This document shows positions 49,158 through 60,959 of a DNA stretch of 64,000 nt, piece by piece (the stretch's first letter is position 1; the number at the start of each line of letters is the position of its first letter). A program made the position numbers and the translations under genes. The DNA comes from Elmis aenea (taxonomy: Eukaryota; Arthropoda; Insecta; Coleoptera; Elmidae). Location: positions 1 to 64,000 of the forward strand of contig CANTFG010000240.1 of the NCBI GenBank assembly GCA_947652605.1. The letters run 5' to 3'. The notes beneath the pieces are model-generated. The model saw only the letters and a list, made by a program, of their open reading frames with translations, was not told the origin of the DNA and did no database searches.

Positions 49158-52100
49158 CAAACGGCAATATACTAAGAAAGTTAAACTCTATAACATGCTA
49201 AAATTTGAACAAAATCGTATGAGCCGTTTTCGAGAAAAAAATTCAAAATTTTCAAAATTTTTAATTTTTTGAATAACTTTGTAAATAAAATTTCAAACTA
49301 GTTGAAACAAACGGCAATATACTAAGAAAGTTAAACTCTATAACATGCTAAAATTTGAACAAAATCGTATGAGCCGTTTTCGAGAAAAAAATTCAAAATT
49401 TTCAAAATTTTTAATTTTTTGAATAACTTTGTAAATTAAAATTCAAACTAGTTGAAACAAACGGCATTATACTAAGAAAATTAAACTCTATTTTATGCTA
49501 AAACTTGAACAAAATGTAACGAGCCGTTTTCGAAAAAAATTTTCAAAATTTTTAATTTTTTGAATAACTTTGTAAATTAAAATTCAAACTAGTTGAAACA
49601 AACGGCATTATACTAAGAAAGTTAAACTCTATAACATGCTAAAATTTGAACAAAATCGTATGAGCCTTTTTCGAGAAAAAAATTCAACATTTTCAAAATT
49701 TTTAATTTTTTGAATAACTTTGTAAATTAAAATTCAAACTAGTTGAGACAAACGGCATTATACTAAGAAAGTTAAACTCTATAACATGCTAAAATTTGAA
49801 CAAAATCGTATGAGCCTTTTTCGAGAAAAAAATTCAACATTTTCAAAATTTTTAATTTTTTGAATAACTTTGTAAATAAAATTTCAAACTAGTTAAAACA
49901 AACGGCATTATACTAAGAAAATTAAACTCTATTTTATGCTAAAATTTGAACAAAATGTAACGAGCCGTTTTCGAAAAAAAATTTCAAAATTTTTAATTTT
50001 TTGAATAACTTTGTAAATAAAATTTCAAACTAGTTGAAACAAACGGCAATATACTAAGAAAGTTAAACTCTATAACATGCTAAAATTTGAACAAAATCGT
50101 ATGAGCCGTTTTCGAGAAAAAAATTCAAAATTTTCAAAATTTTTAATTTTTTGAATAACTTTGTAAATAAAATTTCAAACTAGTTGAAACAAACGGCAAT
50201 ATACTAAGAAAGTTAAACTCTATAACATGCTAAAATTTGAACAAAATCGTATGAGCCGTTTTCGAGAAAAAAATTCAAAATTTTCAAAATTTTTAATTTT
50301 TTGAATAACTTTGTAAATTAAAATTCAAACTAGTTGAAACAAACGGCATTATACTAAGAAAATTAAACTCTATTTTATGCTAAAATTTGAACAAAATGTA
50401 ACGAGCCGTTTTCGAAAAAAAATTTCAAAATTTTTAATTTTTTGAATAACTTTGTAAATTAAAATTCAAACTAGTTGAAACAAACGGCATTATACTAAGA
50501 AAGTTAAACTCTATAACATGCTAAAATTTGAACAAAATCGTATGAGCCTTTTTCGAGAAAAAAATTCAACATTTTCAAAATTTTTAATTTTTTGAATAAC
50601 TTTGTAAATAAAATTTCAAACTAGTTGAAACAAACGGCAATATACTAAGAAAGTTAAACTCTATAACATGCTAAAATTTGAACAAAATCGTATGAGCCGT
50701 TTTCGAGAAAAAAATTCAAAATTTTCAAAATTTTTAATTTTTTGAATAACTTTGTAAATTAAAATTCAAACTAGTTGAAACAAACGGCATTATACTAAGA
50801 AAATTAAACTCTATTTTATGCTAAAATTTGAACAAAATGTAACGAGCCGTTTTCGAAAAAAATTTTCAAAATTTTTAATTTTTTGAATAACTTTGTAAAT
50901 TAAAATTCAAACTAGTTGAAACAAACGGCATTATACTAAGAAAGTTAAACTCTATAACATGCTAAAATTTGAACAAAATCGTATGAGCCTTTTTCGAGAA
51001 AAAAATTCAACATTTTCAAAATTTTTAATTTTTTGAATAACTTTGTAAATAAAATTTCAAACTAGTTGAAACAAACGGCAATATACTAAGAAAGTTAAAC
51101 TCTATAACATGCTAAAATTTGAACAAAATCGTATGAGCCGTTTTCGAGAAAAAAATTCAAAATTTTCAAAATTTTTAATTTTTTGAATAACTTTGTAAAT
51201 AAAATTTCAAACTAGTTGAAACAAACGGCAATATACTAAGAAAGTTAAACTCTATAACATGCTAAAATTTGAACAAAATCGTATGAGCCGTTTTCGAGAA
51301 AAAAATTCAAAATTTTCAAAATTTTTAATTTTTTGAATAACTTTGTAAATTAAAATTCAAACTAGTTGAAACAAACGGCATTATACTAAGAAAATTAAAC
51401 TCTATTTTATGCTAAAATTTGAACAAAATGTAACGAGCCGTTTTCGAAAAAAATTTTCAAAATTTTTAATTTTTTGAATAACTTTGTAAATTAAAATTCA
51501 AACTAGTTGAAACAAACGGCATTATACTAAGAAAGTTAAACTCTATAACATGCTAAAATTTGAACAAAATCGTATGAGCCTTTTTCGAGAAAAAAATTCA
51601 ACATTTTCAAAATTTTTAATTTTTTGAATAACTTTGTAAATAAAATTTCAAACTAGTTGAAACAAACGGCAATATACTAAGAAAGTTAAACTCTATAACA
51701 TGCTAAAATTTGAACAAAATCGTATGAGCCGTTTTCGAGAAAAAAATTCAAAATTTTCAAAATTTTTAATTTTTTGAATAACTTTGTAAATAAAATTTCA
51801 AACTAGTTGAAACAAACGGCAATATACTAAGAAAGTTAAACTCTATAACATGCTAAAATTTGAACAAAATCGTATGAGCCGTTTTCGAGAAAAAAATTCA
51901 AAATTTTCAAAATTTTTAATTTTTTGAATAACTTTGTAAATTAAAATTCAAACTAGTTGAAACAAACGGCATTATACTAAGAAAATTAAACTCTATTTTA
52001 TGCCAAAATTTGAACAAAATGTAACGAGCCGTTTTCGAAAAAAATTTTCAAAATTTTTAATTTTTTGAATAACTTTGTAAATAAAATTTCAAACTAGTTG

Positions 52101-52853
52101 AAACAAACGGCAATATACTAAGAAAGTTAAACTCTATAACATGCTAAAATTTGAACAAAATCGTATGAGCCGTTTTCGAGAAAAAAATTCAAAATTTTCA
52201 AAATTTTTAATTTTTTGAATAACTTTGTAAATTAAAATTCAAACTAGTTGAAACAAACGGCATTATACTAAGAAAGTTAAACTCTATAACATGCTAAAAT
52301 TTGAACAAAATGTAACGAGCCGTTTTCGAGAAAAAAATTCAAAATTTTCAAAATTTTTAATTTTTTGAATAACTTTGTAAATTAAAATTCAAACTAGTTG
52401 AAACAAACGGCATTATACTAAGAAAGTTAAACTCTATAACATGCTAAAATTTGAACCAAATCGTATGAGCCGTTTTCGAGAAAAAAATTCAACATTTTCA
52501 AAATTTTTAATTTTTTGAATAACTTTGTAAATAAAATTTCAAACTAGTTGAAACAAACGGCAATATACTAAGAAAGTTAAACTCTATAACATGCTAAAAT
52601 TTGAACAAAATCGTATGAGCCGTTTTCGAGAAAAAAATTCAAAATTTTCAAAATTTTTAATTTTTTGAATAACTTTGTAAATAAAATTTCAAACTAGTTG
52701 AAACAAACGGCAATATACTAAGAAAGTTAAACTCTATAACATGCTAAAATTTGAACAAAATCGTATGAGCCGTTTTCGAGAAAAAAATTCAAAATTTTCA
52801 AAATTTTTAATTTTTTGAATAACTTTGTAAATTAAAATTCAAACTAGTTGAAA
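49158..52853 (+). repeat. Zone VIII: 3.7-kb segment, copy 1 (offset 4878 bp)
   Basis: Order C, D, F (acttg form, 49458), H ending gaga (49599), H ending gttaaaa (49749), F, C, D, F, H, D, F, H, C, D, F, H, C, D, F (cc form, 51963), C, I, J, C, D. The same sequence of types returns from 54036. The internal core is a 591-bp F-H-C-D 4-mer (50781, 51372), with 441-bp shortened forms. F monomers at 49899 and 50340 have one extra a before ttt (cgaaaaaaaatttc) that the second copy lacks. Confidence 0.87.
49599..49748 (+). repeat. Type H monomer (150 bp), first occurrence
   Basis: B-like monomer with g69 to t (gagccttttt) and a90 to c (ttcaacatttt). The t69 change destroys the gccgttt arm of the inverted pair and a CpG. 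Most copies follow F; one form has a10 and follows F at 58896, 60369 and 61992. H is absent left of 49.6 kb. Confidence 0.92.
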
Positions 52854-53444
52854 CAAACGGCATTATACTAAGAAAATTAAACTCTATTTTATGCTAAAAC
52901 TTGAACAAAATGTAACGAGCCGTTTTCGAAAAAAATTTTCAAAATTTTTAATTTTTTGAATAACTTTGTAAATTAAAATTCAAACTAGTTGAAACAAACG
53001 GCATTATACTAAGAAAGTTAAACTCTATAACATGCTAAAATTTGAACAAAATCGTATGAGCCTTTTTCGAGAAAAAAATTCAACATTTTCAAAATTTTTA
53101 ATTTTTTGAATAACTTTGTAAATAAAATTTCAAACTAGTTGAAACAAACGGCAATATACTAAGAAAGTTAAACTCTATAACATGCTAAAATTTGAACAAA
53201 ATCGTATGAGCCGTTTTCGAGAAAAAAATTCAAAATTTTCAAAATTTTTAATTTTTTGAATAACTTTGTAAATAAAATTTCAAACTAGTTGAAACAAACG
53301 GCAATATACTAAGAAAGTTAAACTCTATAACATGCTAAAATTTGAACAAAATCGTATGAGCCGTTTTCGAGAAAAAAATTCAAAATTTTCAAAATTTTTA
53401 ATTTTTTGAATAACTTTGTAAATTAAAATTCAAACTAGTTGAAA
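51963..53444 (+). repeat. 1482-bp unit F-C-I-J-C-D-F-H-C-D
   Basis: Ten monomers (two 141 bp, eight 150 bp). The I monomer (52254) has gtaacgagcc of type A with a B tail; J (52404) has ccaaat with ttcaacatttt but keeps gccgttt. The first seven monomers of the unit are repeated from 53445, and the first six again from 56841. The ccaaat of J recalls type G, absent since about 27 kb. Confidence 0.87.
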
Positions 53445-54035
53445 CAAACGGCATTATACTAAGAAAATTAAACTCTATTTTATGCCAAAATTTGAACAAA
53501 ATGTAACGAGCCGTTTTCGAAAAAAATTTTCAAAATTTTTAATTTTTTGAATAACTTTGTAAATAAAATTTCAAACTAGTTGAAACAAACGGCAATATAC
53601 TAAGAAAGTTAAACTCTATAACATGCTAAAATTTGAACAAAATCGTATGAGCCGTTTTCGAGAAAAAAATTCAAAATTTTCAAAATTTTTAATTTTTTGA
53701 ATAACTTTGTAAATTAAAATTCAAACTAGTTGAAACAAACGGCATTATACTAAGAAAGTTAAACTCTATAACATGCTAAAATTTGAACAAAATGTAACGA
53801 GCCGTTTTCGAGAAAAAAATTCAAAATTTTCAAAATTTTTAATTTTTTGAATAACTTTGTAAATTAAAATTCAAACTAGTTGAAACAAACGGCATTATAC
53901 TAAGAAAGTTAAACTCTATAACATGCTAAAATTTGAACCAAATCGTATGAGCCGTTTTCGAGAAAAAAATTCAACATTTTCAAAATTTTTAATTTTTTGA
54001 ATAACTTTGTAAATAAAATTTCAAACTAGTTGAAA

Positions 54036-57000
54036 CAAACGGCAATATACTAAGAAAGTTAAACTCTATAACATGCTAAAATTTGAACAAAATCGTATGA
54101 GCCGTTTTCGAGAAAAAAATTCAAAATTTTCAAAATTTTTAATTTTTTGAATAACTTTGTAAATAAAATTTCAAACTAGTTGAAACAAACGGCAATATAC
54201 TAAGAAAGTTAAACTCTATAACATGCTAAAATTTGAACAAAATCGTATGAGCCGTTTTCGAGAAAAAAATTCAAAATTTTCAAAATTTTTAATTTTTTGA
54301 ATAACTTTGTAAATTAAAATTCAAACTAGTTGAAACAAACGGCATTATACTAAGAAAATTAAACTCTATTTTATGCTAAAACTTGAACAAAATGTAACGA
54401 GCCGTTTTCGAAAAAAATTTTCAAAATTTTTAATTTTTTGAATAACTTTGTAAATTAAAATTCAAACTAGTTGAAACAAACGGCATTATACTAAGAAAGT
54501 TAAACTCTATAACATGCTAAAATTTGAACAAAATCGTATGAGCCTTTTTCGAGAAAAAAATTCAACATTTTCAAAATTTTTAATTTTTTGAATAACTTTG
54601 TAAATTAAAATTCAAACTAGTTGAGACAAACGGCATTATACTAAGAAAGTTAAACTCTATAACATGCTAAAATTTGAACAAAATCGTATGAGCCTTTTTC
54701 GAGAAAAAAATTCAACATTTTCAAAATTTTTAATTTTTTGAATAACTTTGTAAATAAAATTTCAAACTAGTTAAAACAAACGGCATTATACTAAGAAAAT
54801 TAAACTCTATTTTATGCTAAAATTTGAACAAAATGTAACGAGCCGTTTTCGAAAAAAATTTTCAAAATTTTTAATTTTTTGAATAACTTTGTAAATAAAA
54901 TTTCAAACTAGTTGAAACAAACGGCAATATACTAAGAAAGTTAAACTCTATAACATGCTAAAATTTGAACAAAATCGTATGAGCCGTTTTCGAGAAAAAA
55001 ATTCAAAATTTTCAAAATTTTTAATTTTTTGAATAACTTTGTAAATAAAATTTCAAACTAGTTGAAACAAACGGCAATATACTAAGAAAGTTAAACTCTA
55101 TAACATGCTAAAATTTGAACAAAATCGTATGAGCCGTTTTCGAGAAAAAAATTCAAAATTTTCAAAATTTTTAATTTTTTGAATAACTTTGTAAATTAAA
55201 ATTCAAACTAGTTGAAACAAACGGCATTATACTAAGAAAATTAAACTCTATTTTATGCTAAAATTTGAACAAAATGTAACGAGCCGTTTTCGAAAAAAAT
55301 TTTCAAAATTTTTAATTTTTTGAATAACTTTGTAAATTAAAATTCAAACTAGTTGAAACAAACGGCATTATACTAAGAAAGTTAAACTCTATAACATGCT
55401 AAAATTTGAACAAAATCGTATGAGCCTTTTTCGAGAAAAAAATTCAACATTTTCAAAATTTTTAATTTTTTGAATAACTTTGTAAATAAAATTTCAAACT
55501 AGTTGAAACAAACGGCAATATACTAAGAAAGTTAAACTCTATAACATGCTAAAATTTGAACAAAATCGTATGAGCCGTTTTCGAGAAAAAAATTCAAAAT
55601 TTTCAAAATTTTTAATTTTTTGAATAACTTTGTAAATTAAAATTCAAACTAGTTGAAACAAACGGCATTATACTAAGAAAATTAAACTCTATTTTATGCT
55701 AAAATTTGAACAAAATGTAACGAGCCGTTTTCGAAAAAAATTTTCAAAATTTTTAATTTTTTGAATAACTTTGTAAATTAAAATTCAAACTAGTTGAAAC
55801 AAACGGCATTATACTAAGAAAGTTAAACTCTATAACATGCTAAAATTTGAACAAAATCGTATGAGCCTTTTTCGAGAAAAAAATTCAACATTTTCAAAAT
55901 TTTTAATTTTTTGAATAACTTTGTAAATAAAATTTCAAACTAGTTGAAACAAACGGCAATATACTAAGAAAGTTAAACTCTATAACATGCTAAAATTTGA
56001 ACAAAATCGTATGAGCCGTTTTCGAGAAAAAAATTCAAAATTTTCAAAATTTTTAATTTTTTGAATAACTTTGTAAATAAAATTTCAAACTAGTTGAAAC
56101 AAACGGCAATATACTAAGAAAGTTAAACTCTATAACATGCTAAAATTTGAACAAAATCGTATGAGCCGTTTTCGAGAAAAAAATTCAAAATTTTCAAAAT
56201 TTTTAATTTTTTGAATAACTTTGTAAATTAAAATTCAAACTAGTTGAAACAAACGGCATTATACTAAGAAAATTAAACTCTATTTTATGCTAAAATTTGA
56301 ACAAAATGTAACGAGCCGTTTTCGAAAAAAATTTTCAAAATTTTTAATTTTTTGAATAACTTTGTAAATTAAAATTCAAACTAGTTGAAACAAACGGCAT
56401 TATACTAAGAAAGTTAAACTCTATAACATGCTAAAATTTGAACAAAATCGTATGAGCCTTTTTCGAGAAAAAAATTCAACATTTTCAAAATTTTTAATTT
56501 TTTGAATAACTTTGTAAATAAAATTTCAAACTAGTTGAAACAAACGGCAATATACTAAGAAAGTTAAACTCTATAACATGCTAAAATTTGAACAAAATCG
56601 TATGAGCCGTTTTCGAGAAAAAAATTCAAAATTTTCAAAATTTTTAATTTTTTGAATAACTTTGTAAATAAAATTTCAAACTAGTTGAAACAAACGGCAA
56701 TATACTAAGAAAGTTAAACTCTATAACATGCTAAAATTTGAACAAAATCGTATGAGCCGTTTTCGAGAAAAAAATTCAAAATTTTCAAAATTTTTAATTT
56801 TTTGAATAACTTTGTAAATTAAAATTCAAACTAGTTGAAACAAACGGCATTATACTAAGAAAATTAAACTCTATTTTATGCCAAAATTTGAACAAAATGT
56901 AACGAGCCGTTTTCGAAAAAAATTTTCAAAATTTTTAATTTTTTGAATAACTTTGTAAATAAAATTTCAAACTAGTTGAAACAAACGGCAATATACTAAG

Positions 57001-57731
57001 AAAGTTAAACTCTATAACATGCTAAAATTTGAACAAAATCGTATGAGCCGTTTTCGAGAAAAAAATTCAAAATTTTCAAAATTTTTAATTTTTTGAATAA
57101 CTTTGTAAATTAAAATTCAAACTAGTTGAAACAAACGGCATTATACTAAGAAAGTTAAACTCTATAACATGCTAAAATTTGAACAAAATGTAACGAGCCG
57201 TTTTCGAGAAAAAAATTCAAAATTTTCAAAATTTTTAATTTTTTGAATAACTTTGTAAATTAAAATTCAAACTAGTTGAAACAAACGGCATTATACTAAG
57301 AAAGTTAAACTCTATAACATGCTAAAATTTGAACCAAATCGTATGAGCCGTTTTCGAGAAAAAAATTCAACATTTTCAAAATTTTTAATTTTTTGAATAA
57401 CTTTGTAAATAAAATTTCAAACTAGTTGAAACAAACGGCAATATACTAAGAAAGTTAAACTCTATAACATGCTAAAATTTGAACAAAATCGTATGAGCCG
57501 TTTTCGAGAAAAAAATTCAAAATTTTCAAAATTTTTAATTTTTTGAATAACTTTGTAAATAAAATTTCAAACTAGTTGAAACAAACGGCAATATACTAAG
57601 AAAGTTAAACTCTATAACATGCTAAAATTTGAACAAAATCGTATGAGCCGTTTTCAAAAAAAAAATTCAAAATTTTCAAAATTTTTAATTTTTTGAATAA
57701 CTTTGTAAATTAAAATTCAAACTAGTTGAAA
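54036..57731 (+). repeat. Zone VIII: 3.7-kb segment, copy 2
   Basis: Repeats 49158-52853 at an offset of 4878 bp. Landmark F with acttg is at 54336, the H pair at 54477 and 54627 (with gaga and gttaaaa ends), and the cc-form F at 56841. The offset is constant from 49458/54336 to 51963/56841, so no net insertion or deletion separates the copies. The last D (57582) has a private ttttcaaaaaaa. Confidence 0.87.
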
Positions 57732-58013
57732 AAAACGGCATTACACTAAGAAAATTAAACTCTATTTTATGCTAAAATTTGAACAAAATGTAACGAGCCG
57801 TTTTCGAAAAAAATTTTCAAAATTTTTAATTTTTTGAATAACTTTGTAAATAAAATTTCAAACTAGTTGAAACAAACGGCATTACACTAAGAAAATTAAA
57901 CTCTATTTTATGCCAAAATTTGAACAAAATGTAACGAGCCGTTTTCGAAAAAAATTTTCAAAATTTTTAATTTTTTGAATAACTTTGTAAATAAAATTTC
58001 AAACTAGTTGAAA
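57732..58013 (+). repeat. Two adjacent F monomers with shared attacac change
   Basis: Monomers 57732-57872 and 57873-58013 are both type F and both carry t13 to c (ggcattacac), seen nowhere else. The first also starts aaaacggc where caaacggc is normal. This is the only direct F-F pair in the window and it breaks the 4878-bp register, so it probably marks a junction of an exchange. Confidence 0.87.
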
Positions 58014-60959
58014 CAAACGGCAATATACTAAGAAAGTTAAACTCTATAACATGCTAAAATTTGAACAAAATCGTATGAGCCGTTTTCGAGAAAAAAATTC
58101 AAAATTTTCAAAATTTTTAATTTTTTGAATAACTTTGTAAATTAAAATTCAAACTAGTTGAAACAAACGGCATTATACTAAGAAAGTTAAACTCTATAAC
58201 ATGCTAAAATTTGAACAAAATGTAACGAGCCGTTTTCGAAAAAAATTTTCAAAATTTTTAATTTTTTGAATAACTTTGTAAATTAAAATTCAAACTAGTT
58301 GAAACAAACGGCATTATACTAAGAAAGTTAAACTCTATAACATGCTAAAATTTGAACAAAATCGTATGAGCCTTTTTCGAGAAAAAAATTCAACATTTTC
58401 AAAATTTTTAATTTTTTGAATAACTTTGTAAATAAAATTTCAAACTAGTTGAAACAAACGGCAATATACTAAGAAAGTTAAACTCTATAACATGCTAAAA
58501 TTTGAACAAAATCGTATGAGCCGTTTTCGAGAAAAAAATTCAAAATTTTCAAAATTTTTAATTTTTTGAATAACTTTGTAAATAAAATTTCAAACTAGTT
58601 GAAACAAACGGCAATATACTAAGAAAGTTAAACTCTATAACATGCTAAAATTTGAACAAAATCGTATGAGCCGTTTTCGAGAAAAAAATTCAAAATTTTC
58701 AAAATTTTTAATTTTTTGAATAACTTTGTAAATTAAAATTCAAACTAGTTGAAACAAACGGCATTATACTAAGAAAATTAAACTCTATTTTATGCCAAAA
58801 TTTGAACAAAATGTAACGAGCCGTTTTCGAAAAAAATTTTCAAAATTTTTAATTTTTTGAATAACTTTGTAAATAAAATTTCAAACTAGTTGAAACAAAC
58901 GGCAATATACTAAGAAAGTTAAACTCTATAACATGCTAAAATTTGAACAAAATCGTATGAGCCTTTTTCGAGAAAAAAATTCAACATTTTCAAAATTTTT
59001 AATTTTTTGAATAACTTTGTAAATAAAATTTCAAACTAGTTGAAACAAACGGCAATATACTAAGAAAGTTAAACTCTATAACATGCTAAAATTTGAACAA
59101 AATCGTATGAGCCGTTTTCGAGAAAAAAATTCAAAATTTTCAAAATTTTTAATTTTTTGAATAACTTTGTAAATAAAATTTCAAACTAGTTGAAACAAAC
59201 GGCAATATACTAAGAAAGTTAAACTCTATAACATGCTAAAATTTGAACAAAATCGTATGAGCCGTTTTCGAGAAAAAAATTCAAAATTTTCAAAATTTTT
59301 AATTTTTTGAATAACTTTGTAAAATAAAATTCAAACTAGTTGAAACAAACGGCATTATACTAAGAAAATTAAACTCTATTTTATGCCAAAATTTGAACAA
59401 AATGTAACGAGCCGTTTTCGAAAAAAATTTTCAAAATTTTTAATTTTTTGAATAACTTTGTAAATAAAATTTCAAACTAGTTGAAACAAACGGCAATATA
59501 CTAAGAAAGTTAAACTCTATAACATGCTAAAATTTGAACAAAATCGTATGAGCCGTTTTCGAGAAAAAAATTCAAAATTTTCAAAATTTTTAATTTTTTG
59601 AATAACTTTGTAAATTAAAATTCAAACTAGTTGAAACAAACGGCATTATACTAAGAAAGTTAAACTCTATAACATGCTAAAATTTGAACAAAATGTAACG
59701 AGCCGTTTTCGAAAAAAATTTTCAAAATTTTTAATTTTTTGAATAACTTTGTAAATTAAAATTCAAACTAGTTGAAACAAACGGCATTATACTAAGAAAG
59801 TTAAACTCTATAACATGCTAAAATTTGAACAAAATCGTATGAGCCTTTTTCGAGAAAAAAATTCAACATTTTCAAAATTTTTAATTTTTTGAATAACTTT
59901 GTAAATAAAATTTCAAACTAGTTGAAACAAACGGCAATATACTAAGAAAGTTAAACTCTATAACATGCTAAAATTTGAACAAAATCGTATGAGCCGTTTT
60001 CGAGAAAAAAATTCAAAATTTTCAAAATTTTTAATTTTTTGAATAACTTTGTAAATAAAATTTCAAACTAGTTGAAACAAACGGCAATATACTAAGAAAG
60101 TTAAACTCTATAACATGCTAAAATTTGAACAAAATCGTATGAGCCGTTTTCGAGAAAAAAATTCAAAATTTTCAAAATTTTTAATTTTTTGAATAACTTT
60201 GTAAATTAAAATTCAAACTAGTTGAAACAAACGGCATTATACTAAGAAAATTAAACTCTATTTTATGCCAAAATTTGAACAAAATGTAACGAGCCGTTTT
60301 CGAAAAAAATTTTCAAAATTTTTAATTTTTTGAATAACTTTGTAAATAAAATTTCAAACTAGTTGAAACAAACGGCAATATACTAAGAAAGTTAAACTCT
60401 ATAACATGCTAAAATTTGAACAAAATCGTATGAGCCTTTTTCGAGAAAAAAATTCAACATTTTCAAAATTTTTAATTTTTTGAATAACTTTGTAAATAAA
60501 ATTTCAAACTAGTTGAAACAAACGGCAATATACTAAGAAAGTTAAACTCTATAACATGCTAAAATTTGAACAAAATCGTATGAGCCGTTTTCGAGAAAAA
60601 AATTCAAAATTTTCAAAATTTTTAATTTTTTGAATAACTTTGTAAATAAAATTTCAAACTAGTTGAAACAAACGGCAATATACTAAGAAAGTTAAACTCT
60701 ATAACATGCTAAAATTTGAACAAAATCGTATGAGCCGTTTTCGAGAAAAAAATTCAAAATTTTCAAAATTTTTAATTTTTTGAATAACTTTGTAAAATAA
60801 AATTCAAACTAGTTGAAACAAACGGCATTATACTAAGAAAATTAAACTCTATTTTATGCCAAAATTTGAACAAAATGTAACGAGCCGTTTTCGAAAAAAA
60901 TTTTCAAAATTTTTAATTTTTTGAATAACTTTGTAAATAAAATTTCAAACTAGTTGAAA
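58014..60959 (+). repeat. Zone IX: 1473-bp unit C-K-H-C-D-F-H-C-D-F, two copies
   Basis: Units 58014-59486 and 59487-60959. The K monomer (58164 and 59637, 141 bp) joins a B/A head to the F tail. The D at 59196 and 60669 shares a private aaaataaaattc tail, exactly 1473 bp apart. The length equals that of the E-marked unit of zone V by composition (seven 150-bp plus three 141-bp), but the members differ. Confidence 0.87.

Noticed and set aside
7253..57334. ccaaat in G (left) and J (right) as proof of direct descent
   Set aside because: The shared c54 is a single base and the neighbouring markers differ (tttaaaa versus ttcaac), so convergence or conversion is equally possible.
31687..60959. 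The 1473-bp units of zones V and IX as copies of one another
   Set aside because: They have equal length by composition (7 x 150 + 3 x 141) but different monomer types in a different order.
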